62,500 bases of DNA from Halocaridina rubra. Its lineage: Eukaryota > Arthropoda > Malacostraca > Decapoda > Atyidae. Under the pieces are notes generated by a model. The model made no database searches and was not told where the DNA came from. It was given only the letters and a program-made list of their open reading frames with translations. Shown one piece after another: positions 50,601 to 62,500 of the stretch. The stretch covers positions 80,001 to 142,500 of the forward strand of contig JAXCGZ010007571.1 in the NCBI GenBank assembly GCA_037179515.1, read 5' to 3'. The translations under genes were made by a program, and so were the position numbers. Each line of letters begins with the position of its first letter. Position 1 is the first letter of the stretch.

Positions 50601-52138
50601 TCTAACGCATATTTGTCTTTATCCAAAAGCAGTTAAACTAATTAGTTTTTATTATTTGAAATATTTCTTGAAAATTTTTATTATTAAGCTTTTATTTCTT
50701 TTTATTTTAATTACTCGAAGCTATGACTTAAAATTTTTGCTTTACTTTTTAGAATGAGTATTATTTTTATATATCAGGTTTCTTTATATTCCTTCAAAAA
50801 CTACTGAAACTTTACTCAAAACTTGAACAAAAAACTCAAAATAAAAAATACTTGGTCCACTTGGATTATCATGAAAGAAAATGATATAGAAATAGAGAGA
50901 GAAAGAGAGTAAGAGAGAGAGAGTTTACTCATTATCACCTTCTCGTTGGCAGTTATATAAACTTGATAATATATGTGCTTTTTACCTCTAGTAAAAAAAA
51001 CTAGGAAAGATCTAAAAAAGATGGTATCAGTTGATTGCTTGAAGAGAGAATCCCATCATCTTTATCTTAACTGACCAATGATTCGACAGTATTCCAATAT
51101 TGGCTCTTGAGCAGTAACCAATCAAAGCACTTTCTCGAATGTCACATGGTTAACAGAGGATCTTCCTGAGGTAATCCATGAAATAAACAACTAATGAAAA
51201 CTTAAATCAGAACTGTTATTTTTACACATAGCCAATCAGAGTCTTTGTTCCAGACCCCCCTCTTTTTTTTTTTTTTTTAGGCAGATAGGGTCTGGGCTTC
51301 AAAGCAAGGAATAGTTCTAGTTCACAGGGAGACGCTGCACTGTCAAGGTTAAAAGCATTAATATTATTTTATACATTTGTGTGTGTGCGTTTGGTACAGT
51401 ATGGTGTTAATTTCTTTTTCATAAACAAAGTCACTGTACTAATTTGAAGGCGTATTGTTCTGAGGTTTCATGTTATAAGATTTTGTTGCTTATTTAACAG
51501 TCACAGATAGTTTTCCAGGGTTGTTTCTGGTCAGGGCTAGTTAATTGTTTCATATTTGCATATATGCTAATATAATTACTTGGCCATTGTAGATACCTGA
51601 ATAGCAGGTAGAATCAAATAAGAATACAAGCCAATAGTGAAGTTAGAAAGTGGGAGTAAGTACCATGAAGGCAAACATTCAGAAGTGTTTCTTCATCTCC
51701 AGTTCTAACTGTTACCTGAGAGGTACCCTACTTCTTGCAAGACCTTCGGTGTTACAGATAGCAGTACCTTTGCTCACTGATGTATTGTCAGTGTTTATTA
51801 AGTTCAAGTCCTGGTCAAAGGCACTTCTATGTTTGATGTTTTCACAGATGATAATGTGACTTTTACATGACCAGTTTCCAGATGTAATGATTATCTTTTC
51901 TTGAATCAGTTATTATTTGAAATAAATTAAGGACATGCTTAATCTGCTATATAATAGTATGTCAGCAAACTCAATCCATTATTATTGGATTTTTCGTTCT
52001 TTGTGTAGGCAGAGTGTTTGTGCATTGGATATGTATTTGTGTGTTAAGTAGACTATAGGTAGTCTACACTGTTTGGAGCATCGCATCATGTTCGTCTTGA
52101 TAGATATGCTAAGACAGACTGTCCTTGGCAATTCGAGA

Positions 52139-52225
52139 TAATTAGGTTAGGTTATATTAGTTTTGATTGTTACCTATAAAATTAATTAGGTTAGGTTATA
52201 TTAGTTTTTATTATGGTTACCTTCT
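52139..52225. repeat. Short direct repeat upstream of gene E
   Basis: TAATTAGGTTAGGTTATATT followed by AGTTTT occurs twice in tandem with about 50-bp spacing, about 400 bp upstream of the gene E start. Each contains two TTAGG-like units. Confidence 0.6.
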
Positions 52226-52610
52226 TACTTTAATACCTCATTTATGAAACTCATGATACTTGCAAATATGAAGTTTTCAGTTTGCAAAGATTTGTTAATG
52301 TGATGAGTATATTGGATATCTTCACAATAATAGGTTCCTTGCAATATTCCTAAGTCAGTTTGTATAATTTCGGAGTTTAATTTTTCTCGCAGGCCAAGTA
52401 CATGTTTATTAAAAAAAAAAAACTTGCATATTTGGATACATTTTAGCCTTATCAGTTTAGGTCTCTAAAATAAGTAATCACAATCTATTTTTTGTTTTTA
52501 TGGCTCTCCCTTGCCACAGTCATTTCAAATGTTTTCCTTTTACTGCAATAAGCATTTTTTTACCTTACATTTCTAAGTTTTATCCATGTACCTTTTTATT
52601 TCCGTTATAG

Positions 52611-53277
52611 ATGGAGGTGCGGTTGTTCTTATTAGCCACTTTGTCAACAGTGGTCCTAGGTAGAGTTCCGCCCTTGGCCTCTCTTCCAGGAGATGTCTTG
52701 GAAAGTGCTGGAGAATCCCTCAGACTACCCAATCACAATTTCATTAACTTTGGCCTTAATGGCGCTGTAACTGAAGAGGACTGGGAGATGTGAGTTCTTT
52801 TGAAGCCCTTGTTGTTTGTTCCGGTTTTACGTCACGGACTCCCTTTTCTAACAAGGGCTAGGACGGTTGCCTTCTTGCGAAGGACTTGTTTTGGCAGATG
52901 TAATCATTACCCTGAGTGCATGCCCTTGCTGATCTTAAAGTTAAGCCAGTGCCATATAAGGAATTATACTGGGTTATGTCATATTTTATTTTGGGAGTTT
53001 GTTCTTAGAATTTATGTTGTAATTGTAAAGGTGATCAGTGGAGAACAGAATATAAGCTATTCCTCATTCACACAATCCATCCTCCTCAGCTTTCACCTTC
53101 CTCTTTACTTCCTACGCTCAACTTCCATCCTTCTTGCCCACGTAATCATCACCTCTTCTTATTACTAGTCCATACCACTGCAGTCTCCTTTCTGGCACTC
53201 TCTCTGAAATTTCTGTTACCGTTGTTTTTCTTCTTTATTTGTATCATTCCTGTTTACCTTATTAACTCAGTTAAGTA

Positions 53278-53341
<64 letters not shown>

Positions 53342-55827
53342 CTTTTATGTAAATAAAGGGCCACAGTTTATGATGACGAGCCTCCCATCATTGAGCACCC
53401 CAACCTTAACGGAAGCAACGAGACTGTGACCATCATAGGAAAGAAGATGCTGACTATAAACGGCAGGACCATCAACGCTTTTCAAGGCATCCGATTTGGT
53501 GAGCCACCTGTGGATGAACTGCGATTTAAGGTGAATAAGCCAAGCAAGCACAACCAATTTATTTCATATCAAGTGATTCACGCCGTACTTAATAGTAGAT
53601 AAAACAGCCAGGCAGCCTGGTGCAGTGGAATGATTGTCATTGTTGTAGAAGTAATAGCATATGACCTGGAGGAACAGAAGCTTTCCCTGCAAGATCAATT
53701 TTTTACCAGTCCACTGTTCTTTTCAAAGAGATCAAAGCCTGGAGGTGTATTTAAACCATTTGTTTAACGTGACATATACCTTGCAAGAAGCAGAAGCTTT
53801 CTTTGAAAGATTGTTCTCTTTTATACTTTTGTTCTTTTCAGAGAAATTGGAATTTAAATGTATATTATAACCTTGTACTTACTTTTGCACATACCCAAAA
53901 AGACACAGAACTTTTTATAAGAAAATTAATCTCGTAGATATTAGTCTAGATGATGTAGATAATAACAACAAAAATTCTTTAATTCACAGAAACCAATACC
54001 AGCAGCTCCATACTGGGAAAATAACACTTTGATGGCCAATCACCTCGGGGAGAAGTGCTCTCAGATAGCCATGTTTGGACCTGTAGGGGCAGGTTCAGAG
54101 GATTGTCTCTCCCTCAATGTTTACACCCCTTACGTGAGTTTGAAACATTTCTTAATCCTTAAATTCTTATAGTCCGGCCTGTAATGGCGTGTATATATAG
54201 TCAGCTGGAGGTATATACTACTTTGTTCGTTCAAGTTTTTCATTTCTAGTAGTACTGCTTCACATCTCTCTGTTTATTAGGTCATTCTAGCTTTATTGCC
54301 CTGTCTTCTAGTTAATATTAGAGGTTATTCCCTTATATTTTGGTCTTATGTATACAGTTACACTAATCATTTGTGATTTATCAGGTATAGTTACCAATAT
54401 CACCCTTCATTTCTTGTGACATTGTCCTTGATATGATCACCAGATTGTTTCACGCTCTGTTTATGTGACATGTGTTTACTATTCATTCTGTCATCTATTC
54501 CATTATACTTCTAGTCTATATTTTTTGTAATGCCATTCAAATATGTAGTTTTAAGAAACATTAAATACTCATTTTTTTTAGTTACCTGATGAATTACCTG
54601 CCGGAGAGCTTCCAGTTATGATGTGGATCCATGGAGGTGCTTTTACAATGGGTGACTCCTCTCTCTACCTTCCAACGAAATTACTGGATAATGATGTCAT
54701 TTTGGTTGTTATTCATTATCGGTTAGGAACTCTGGGTAAGAAACTTATTAAGTCACTCAAGCTTCTTCTTTATTTGATATTTTTGTACATCTCAGACATC
54801 CAGCCTGTGAAATTATCCCTAGTATAATGTTATACAGTGGAGGAAATGTGATATAGATGATGGGGTCAAGAGTTTGGAGCAAGATAGAAATAGCTTTCTA
54901 ATGATGCAGTTTAGATTTTTATCTTCTATGATAGATGCAGTATTTGAAAACAAGATAAAATGGTTATGTATTTAAGCAGTTTGTTATATCTTACTCTTAT
55001 AATTACTATTGCTTATATTTTCATAATAAGTTCAGTAGTTCAGTATATAATGATTCAGTAGTGAAGTATTGATGAAGAAAGTGCACTTTGCTCGTGTTAT
55101 CAGCCCTGTTTAATGATACATAATGAACTCATATTTCTTAACAATGCATTAGCCCTCATTTAATGCTATATTATGAACTCTATGTTTAGGAACAATACGC
55201 TAGTACTCAGTTAATGATATAAGATGAAACTATTAATTGGGAGCAATACACTAGTGCTCAATTAATTATATATGATGAATCATATAATTGGGAGCAATAC
55301 ACTAGTGCTCAGTTAATTATATATGATAAACTCATTACTTTGGAGCAATATAAACTTTTTTTTTTGCTCTTGCACATTACTGAACGGTATAAGAGTACAA
55401 AAAATCATTGGTCTTGAAAAATTATTTTCTTGCCTCAGAAAATATATTTACTTAGTACAGTTAATCTTTAGTGGCCTACTCCCCCCTAGCGCCAGCATGT
55501 CTGTGTCCACCCCCATTCAAGTGGGACTAATTGTTACACATAAAACGGTGCTTTATTAGGGGGCTATGCTAGAGCATACTAGTCGGGAAACGACTCACAC
55601 GGGTTCGATTCCACCGCGAGGTGTTAGTAAGGACATCCATCCTTAATCCTCCAGTTCCAACACGTCTGTCCCCTCACCATTTGAATGGAGGAAAATGCTG
55701 ACACTTAAAATGGTTTCCTTCTCTTTACAGGTTTTTTCAGTCTACAAACAGATGATGCTCCTGGCAATGCTGGACTGTGGGATCAGATTGAAGCAATGAA
55801 ATGGGTAATGTTGTGACTTGTAGATGA

Positions 55828-55909
<82 letters not shown>

Positions 55910-56019
55910 TTTTTTTTTTACCAGTGATATCTGATGGACCGTCAGTTATGACAACTTATTCATTCAAGTCTATTTTTCTTAGCAAGTTTGTTCATTTTCT
56001 TGGAGAATGTATAGCAATT

Positions 56020-56093
<74 letters not shown>

Positions 56094-57562
56094 GCTGATA
56101 GCATTTTATACTTCCTTTTTTATTATTTCTCTCAATGTAGATCCAAAATAACATCGAAGGATTTGGAGGTAATAAACACCGAGTCACCATATTTGGCGAA
56201 AGTGCTGGATCAGCTTCGGTCAATTGGCAACTGGTTTTGCCTGCATCAAAGAGTAAGCAGAATTCCTAATCTCTCTCCCACTGCCAACTCTGACTTATAC
56301 TATGACTTAAAATTGAGTAACATTTGTGTGTTTTATTCTATTGCCTTCCAATGTTCACAGATCTATTCCATGGTGTCATTGGTGAAAGTGGCTCTGCTTT
56401 AGAACACTGGGGCCTTGACCCTGAGCCTCTGGTTTCTGCTAGACTTGTTGCTGGAAGGAACGGATGCCCTAACGACACTTCGGTGACGGAGGAAGAAATT
56501 TTTGAGTGCATGATTACAATACCACATGAGGAACTCTCTCTCAACTTTGCACAGTTTGTGGTATGGAGCTATAGTACTATGATAATTGAGTAGTTTCAGT
56601 GAATGGATATTTAGTGTTCTTCCACTTCTATTTTAAATTTTGAAATAATCCAGAGTTTTATAGAATTACATTGGCTATATATAAGTAGCCAGTGACCAAA
56701 GGTAGGATAGTTTAATGTAGAAGAGATCCCATAGCAATTTACGTAGACAATTTTGAGATTGGCGAGTTGCATCCCTCCTCCACTGCCGAGGCCGCGTAAC
56801 ACCCGTCAAGCAGCCTCATCTCACTGGTACTGTGTGGAGATTTGTAGCTCGCGGATTGGTCGGTGCAGCGACTGCTTCTTCCCATCTACCTCCAGACTCT
56901 GGAACTCTCTTCCTTCTGTCTTTCCTAATTCTTATGACCTGTCATCCTTCAAAAAGCAGATCTATCGTCATCTCAGAGCCTAGTCCTCCATATCTCTGGG
57001 TCCTCTGTACTTTGACTGTTTTTTATCTCTCTGTCGTTTTCCTTTGTGTGACATTACCTCATCTCTGCCTTGCCCTTAACCTTTTCCTTTTCCTTCGTCT
57101 TGGTATTTTCTCGTGCCCGGGCCTTTATTGTTGAGGGCAGTTTCTGCCTGTCCCGGTGTCACACTTAAAAAAAAAAAAAAAAAAAGATGTTCCCTATTTT
57201 CGTAAAGAGTTGGGCCATCTCTCATCATACCTCAACTGTGTTTGTATTTTGTTTAGAATGAAGATCGTCAGAGAGGCGAGATGGGCTTCCGCGGTGCTGC
57301 CCCTGTCATAGATGCAGTTCCAGGGGTATCTGAACCACTGATTAGCAAACCTGCCGAAGAGTATTATGCTGATGGAGACGCCAGCGATGTACCTTTGTTG
57401 ATTGGAGCCAATAAACACGAAGGATCCTTCGTTTTGGCTAGTGAGTACTAATAAAACTGTAAAATGTGAATGCATTCGTTGTTGAGCAGCATTTGCTCTC
57501 TTAAGCCTAGATTATAATCTGTTTTCAACCCTGTAAACACTGATATACGAGGGAGCTAAAAG

Positions 57563-57661
<99 letters not shown>

Positions 57662-60600
57662 TGGGAAGTCTTCTCTTGTGGCTTTTGACATGATATATTT
57701 TGAATCCTATTGTACGACTTTATTACGGTTTTTAAGATTAATTTTTTTATTATATTTCTTGCTTATTTACCATGCAGATAGGTACGGTACAATAGATGAT
57801 CCATAAACTGAAATAAATAAATTGCTTCATTTTTCTTTTTTTTTATTTCTTTTAGTTATGTACCTGGAATATTTTGTTCCGCATGGTCTCATCAATGATT
57901 CCATTTACATGAATGAGGGAATGATTCCTGACATACTAAATGCCTTTGGTAAGGAACAGGTTTATTCTTTTCTTAGTACCTTCTTTTATATTCAGTTTTT
58001 CATACTGCTTATTGTAATAGTCATTTATTCAAAGCTTTTATCCATAAGTAATGGTAAAGATAACTTGCTGTCATTAATAGATTCTAGACGCATGAATGGT
58101 TACCCATATGCTTGGAGACAGACTAATGGCTCGCACAATGAAGTAACCAATCACCACTCTGTGGAGCTCTCTGGTGGACTGGCTTAGAGTTGACCATGAG
58201 AGTGAAGCCAGACACTTAGCAAACTTTCATCCAGCTTAAGTTTCAGCCAACGCCTTTGCATTCTCGTATTTTTTCCTTACTAAGTTGTGGACCTTTGTAA
58301 TTATGTTCCCCGCCTACATTGTTTAAGAGAAGAAAACTTTGTGTCTAGGACTGTGTTTTTGCTAGGAGGATGTCATTATTTTGGTTGTAGAGGTACTATG
58401 TTTAGCTGGAGAGTGAGATGATAATGTAATTATGTCTGATAAATACAATCTTTAACAGGAGTCCACGATCAGACCAATGGGATTAGTGAGTCCCTCATCG
58501 ATGCATATTTTGGCGGTACTATTGAGGACTACTATGCGGCATCTTCTGGAATGATTGACGTAATTATATTAATCACGCTGCAATTGAAATATCTGAAAGA
58601 TTGAATTGGAAAGTTATGGTTTCTCTTGAATTATTTATGCAATTGCTTTCTTTCAAGCTTATATATTATTCTAATCCTTGGTCAAGAAAAGATTGTATCA
58701 GATGAAATCTTCCTCTCCCCCACCAAAAAAATAATTATATTGCAGTTTAGAAGCACTGGTGTGACATGTATAAATCAGAATATTTTTATCATCTCATGTA
58801 AGTTTGTTGACCATGTTCTTTCGTTGTAGCTGGCGGGTGTTTTGTTCCTCAAGGCTGGTGCTTGGCAGACTGCCAAGAAGCATGCTAAGTACTTAACTTC
58901 CAATACCTATGTCTATTCCTTTGACTTCCATTCTGATGACTCCATGTTCAAATGGCTCTTTATGGGACATGATGAAATTCCCTTTGCTCCAGGTACTGTA
59001 CTGTAAGCTTTGTCTGTCACTTGTAAATTTATATCACTTTACCTTTTTCTGTTCCCTTCGGTATTGGTGTATTTAGATTACTATGCGACTTTGTAATAAT
59101 TTTTGCAGCAATAATGCATTACATCTTTACTTATCATGTGTTCATGTGCATAAATAAATTTCTTTATTATTGTATTATTATAATTGCATATGAATCTGTG
59201 GCCTTATCCATATATTATGTTAATAATGAATATTATGAATGAATAATTTCTTTCTGGATATTAGAGGTTTTAGGCATATGCCTTGATACCTATCAATTTT
59301 GTTAATATTATCTGGTCAGTTCATATTATTTTGTCTCTTTATCCATGCCTGTAGGAGTGACTCACTCGGATGAGCTCCTCTACTTGTTTTCCTTCCCGGC
59401 TGTAATGGAGGGCAAACAGATAACAACCATGCAACGCCTAACCACCCTCTGGACAAACTTTGCCATATATGGGTGAGTTGTTTTTTTTTTCCACCGTACG
59501 TTTAAGACATATAACAACCATGCAACGCCTAACCACCCTCTGGACAAACTTTGCCATATATGGGTGAGGGTTTTTTTTTTCTACCGAACGTTTAATACAC
59601 CTTCATCATATATAACTTAGTTCTGCTTATAGTTACACCCATTTTTTCTTGCATTGTTATTAGGACAAACTTAGTCTAGAAAGAGTAAGTTTGTTAATGG
59701 CCACACTTCTTTTTTCTTAGTACTGTTAAGACTAAATTGCCATATGTAGGTAGTGTTGCTTGAGGTCAGATATTGTACCCACATAGTGCTAGTGAGGCTA
59801 ATCTTGCCATATATTAATTTGTCAGCTATGTTTGTATTTAAGCTGCTTTTTCCATGGTACCAGCAAGACTAGTGTTGCCTGGAGTAGGTAGATTTTGTTG
59901 ATGTCAAACTTTATTTTATAGTTCCAGTGTGTGTGATAGTCTTTGAAACCCAAGTTAAATTCTTGCATCTTCTTGTAAATGTGTGCATGAGTTGATAGCA
60001 ACTGGAAGTTAAAATTCTATTAGTTTTGTTATGCACGGGCTACATAGCAAATAATTCGTGATTTAGTTTTTTGCTTCAATTTGTGCCTAGCTGCACATAC
60101 ACTTGCTCTTGAAGTGAAGAAAAATTTATTATTCATTACTTGAATTATCATAAGTAGTCACCGTGGCTCAGGCGGTAGCATCCGCGACTTTGAGGCGTCA
60201 GGTCGAGGGTTCGCGCCCCGTCACGGTCTGAGGTTAGCAAGGGCATGTACTCAGGGTAACGATTACATCAGCCAAAGCAAGTCCTTCGCAAGAAGGCAAC
60301 CGTCCTAGCCCTTGGTAGAAAAGGGAGTCCGTGACGTAAAGCCGGAACTTGAATTATCATAAGCGCTTTGCTGAGTATTTTGGGCTAAGATGAGAATTAT
60401 TAGGGAGTATTAAAAAGAGTTTGGTTTTGAATCATTCAACCTTACTGGTAATTAAAATAGCTTATGTAAAAACTTGGGATTTTTTTCACCAGAGCTAATA
60501 TGTAATAGCTATATCATACTGCTACCAGCATCTGTATATAAATGGTCGATGGAGCATTGACGGATCTCATATATATGAGTATTAGTTTGATAAATATTCA

Positions 60601-62067
60601 CATCTTGTATCGTAACAGATCTAAATTACAGTATATGAGCGACGTCACTGCTCCGTTGACTATCAAAATGTTGTTGCAGTGGCGCCTCTAGTAGCCGGGT
60701 GGCGTATTAACTTCTCGTCATCTGCTGCTAGTGGAATGATGCTTCTATGCACACTAGAGAAAATAATCATTCAAGCTTCTAATTTACGAGATATAATGTC
60801 ATTTGAACCTGAGTATTAATTTGAAGAGCTTATCAGAGCAGGATACGTGAAGAGTATGTGTTGTTTAGATGTGCCTTTTTTGAAAGAAGTTATTTAATTT
60901 TGTATTACTCTGAGACCTCCTTTTCTCTTCATTTGGTTTCCTTATTAACTGAGGGTCAGAAAAACTGGAGCAAACAGGACAGTCTAGATTGAGGTCCACT
61001 GACTCAGTTCTCATTCAGCTAGTAGAAAAGCAAAGAGACTTTTCTAGATATGCAACTAAAACGTGTTATCATAAAAGCCATAGGTAAATGAGTACTGAAC
61101 TTAAGCAGCAATCTACTCAGTTCTCTCTTATCTAATGTTATCACCATTATTTTGTCCTTGGCATTGTTCAAGGTTGTAGAGTTTGATCATGCAGTTTTAT
61201 CTCCCATCGACTTATTTTGTCTTGTAATAATCAATACTATTGTTTTTCTAATGTGAAGTCATCCCAGGTGGATAAAATTATGGGTGTTCCACGTTTGTAA
61301 GTTTCGACTTACATTTGTTATTTGTAAGGGTCATCATCTATATTCTTTGCTCTTTAGGAATGTCACTTGGTTGATGATTTGGTAAAGATTTGGTCATCTC
61401 ACTTTTTAGTCACCTTCTCATTTTCACTTCTTTATTTATGGTTACTCTAGTGACTTGTTTGCTAAAAGGAAATGCCCTCTTCCAAAAACTGGCAATATTT
61501 CGGCTTTCCTCTCCTATCGGTTGTAGAATAATTTCTGCCATATCAAAATGTACTTACTTCTATTGTTTTGCCATTGAAATCTCACTCTAAACCTATTAGA
61601 GATTGGATATTCTACCAATTTTGGCCATCAACTTATTTCACTCTCATCTAAATATTATAATAAATATTGTATTTTCATGGGAAAGTCACCCCACTGACAG
61701 CACCCAAAGTTTAAATAATTTGATTATTACATCGTATTCTTTCTATAACATCTATTTTTATCATTAAATTAATAGATCTTGTCCATTTCTTGCTGATTGT
61801 AAGCTAAAAGGTTTTTCCATTAGGAATATCTATCCCAAGAAAGAATGATATGAATTGGATTAAATTTAATTTTTTTGTTCATCTTGTTTACCTTATCCAC
61901 TCATACGAATTACATTTTTTTTTCTTCCTTAGAGATCCCACTCCAATGGAGGATAAAGAGAGTTGGCAGAGCCTGAACATACCATTTTGGAAACCCCTGA
62001 CTCGGTTTGACCACAACTATATGCTCATACAAGATGAATGTACCATGGAGAAAGAGTACCCAGACAG
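52611..62067 (+). CDS. Carboxylesterase paralog E (GESAG), coding exons 1-13, 3' end outside window
   Basis: Plus-strand paralog, head-to-head with D. Exons: 52611-52789, 53359-53530, 53990-54133, 54582-54735, 55731-55804, 56141-56252, 56361-56560, 57257-57440, 57856-57948, 58459-58559, 58830-58992, 59355-59472, 61933-62067; 609 codons plus two bases. The anchor exon should lie beyond 62500. Signal peptide [17 protein letters not shown]; oxyanion loop WIHGGAF; Ser262 in FGESAGS; Glu400 in GANKHEGS; His529 in GVTHSDEL. The triad is intact, so an active extracellular ester hydrolase is predicted. Exon 4 is one codon shorter than in the paralogs. The exon 1/2 junction codon encodes Met where the others have Arg. 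It shares GESAG and the extra codons in exons 7 and 11 with D, its closest relative here. The 3' half of exon 12 plus its donor is duplicated at 59511-59597. Intron 12 (2.46 kb) contains a full-length SINE. Whether E keeps its membrane anchor cannot be seen. Confidence 0.92.
52818..52935 (-). mobile_element. SINE family 1, truncated copy in gene E intron 1
   Basis: Tail through body, ending at about CATGCCCTTGCTGAT; the tRNA-like head is missing. It begins 28 bp after the exon 1 donor and is antisense to gene E. Confidence 0.8.
53281..53340. repeat. (TTA)n microsatellite near the gene E exon 2 acceptor
   Basis: Ends 18 bp before the exon 2 start at 53359. Confidence 0.95.
55095..55355. repeat. 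Minisatellite, about 52-58 bp period, in gene E intron 4
   Basis: About five units around GGGAGCAATACACTAGTGCT followed by CAGTTAATTATATATGATGA, the later ones best conserved. Confidence 0.65.
55475..55717 (+). repeat. SINE family 4-like tRNA-derived repeat, one full and one partial copy
   Basis: At 55557-55717 a head (GGCTATGCTAGAGCATACTA, B box GGGTTCGATTCC) leads into a body ending in a CACTTAAAATGGTTT tail. At 55475-55545 only the related 3' body (GTCCACCCCCATTCAAGTGG) is present. A weaker relative lies at about 3072-3215. In gene E intron 4. Confidence 0.55.
55829..56092. repeat. (TA)n and (ATT)n microsatellites in gene E intron 5
   Basis: (TA)n 55829-55903 and (ATT)n 56022-56092, within an intron of only 336 bp. 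Confidence 0.95.
56753..57178 (+). mobile_element. LINE 3' end (RT C-terminus, 3' UTR, poly-A) in gene E intron 7
   Basis: A short frame ends with a LINE-typical C-terminus ([10 protein letters not shown], then [12 protein letters not shown] and stop). A pyrimidine-rich 3' UTR containing CTGCCTGTCCCGGTGTCACA and a run of A follow. The copy is 5'-truncated. Relatives at 24408-24633 and 2478-2597 (reverse). Confidence 0.75.
57567..57658. repeat. (TA)n microsatellite in gene E intron 8
   Basis: TA run with one AA interruption. Confidence 0.97.
59420..59597 (+). repeat. Tandem duplication of exon 12 3' half with its splice donor (gene E)
   Basis: 59420-59510 and 59511-59597 are direct repeats with a 91-bp offset. 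The coding part and the GTGAG donor are identical in both copies; the intronic poly-T and flanks differ slightly. Read-through from copy 1 meets TGA at the donor, so only the first donor keeps the frame. Confidence 0.88.
60155..60346 (+). mobile_element. SINE family 1, full-length copy with 17-bp TSD
   Basis: Flanked by ACTTGAATTATCATAAG at 60138-60154 and 60347-60363, in gene E intron 12. The best preserved head: ACCGTGGCTCAGGCGGTAGC, whose ACCGTG pairs with CACGGT after the B box. Confidence 0.9.
60568..60810 (+). repeat. Dispersed repeat, copy 2 in gene E intron 12
   Basis: Contains GCGCCTCTAGTAGCCGGGTG and the same order of blocks as 48085-48330. Confidence 0.55.
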
Positions 62068-62500
62068 GTGAGTCTTAATTATTATGTTCTGTATTAACCA
62101 CTACATGTTACACACCTAAACAATCCTTATACATGAAGAATTATGCGACGGGAATAGAATATACCTTGATAGGTGAATTCACTCTTGCCAGTTCATGATG
62201 AATTATTTTATATTTCATTATGATAAAATGCGTATACATGAAGAATATACCACCAAGGAGGAATTATCTGACAGGGAAATTGACTCTTGCCATTCTGTAA
62301 TAAGTACAATGTATTACAAACTTTTTATAACTTAAGAACATTCTGCCACTGAGATAAAATATTCTGAGAGATATGGCTTACTTAATATTCTATAATAGAG
62401 TAATCTAGGTTGTAAAGTTATATAATTCTTATTAAAACAATGTAGAATTGAAAGATAATTCTCTGATTTATGAGCTTGCTTTGATACGCTAGTTCGCTCA
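62068..62500 (+). other. Start of the last intron of gene E
   Basis: Begins with GTGAGT and is AT-rich. No match to the anchor exon of the paralogs, which should follow beyond the window. Confidence 0.7.

Overview
The window is eukaryotic and looks like arthropod DNA, most likely a decapod crustacean. The genes are split into many short exons with GT/AG introns. There are very long (TA)n, (CT)n and (ATT)n microsatellites, dispersed tRNA-derived SINEs, 5'-truncated LINEs and short TTAGG tracts. The species call is inference; no marker gene fixes it.

The coding content is one gene family: five tandem paralogs of type-B carboxylesterases (alpha/beta-hydrolase, cholinesterase/juvenile-hormone-esterase superfamily), called A to E here. 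A (689-3421, minus; only its first four coding exons are inside the window), B (15931-26977, minus), C (29727-36044, minus) and D (40998-47251, minus) run in the same direction. E (52611-62067, plus; last exon outside the window) faces away from D. B and C are complete with 14 coding exons each. All paralogs share the same intron positions and phases. Each encodes a signal peptide, an HGGG/HGGA oxyanion loop, a Ser-Glu-His triad, and (in B and C) one C-terminal membrane helix with a three- to four-residue cytosolic end. They should be secretory-pathway, cell-surface ester hydrolases. Substrates cannot be read from sequence; methyl farnesoate, other juvenoids, or dietary and xenobiotic esters are family-based guesses. 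Gene D carries a TGA in place of the Trp codon at the start of its last exon, so it is predicted to lose the anchor and be secreted. By motif and indels B and C form one subgroup (GQSAG) and D and E another (GESAG); A resembles D/E in the part visible.

Layout: 1-3421 gene A 5' part with SINEs in its introns; 3422-15930 repeat-rich spacer (palindromic tRNA-like arrays, a MITE-like hairpin, a frameshifted CR1-like LINE, decayed tandem repeats); 15931-26977 gene B, with a truncated RNase H-bearing LINE in intron 9 and a 28-bp minisatellite in intron 1; 26978-29726 spacer; 29727-36044 gene C; 36045-40838 spacer with four SINE copies and a second palindromic array; 40839-47251 gene D; 47252-52610 divergent spacer between D and E with a (TA)n(GT)n tract of about 230 bp; 52611-62067 gene E; 62068-62500 start of its last intron.

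The least expected structures are the palindromic arrays of 274-bp tRNA-like units bounded by (TA)n, whose two arms share private variants, and the anchor-removing stop codon in gene D. I saw no unrelated protein-coding gene and no evidence for an unknown multi-gene system.
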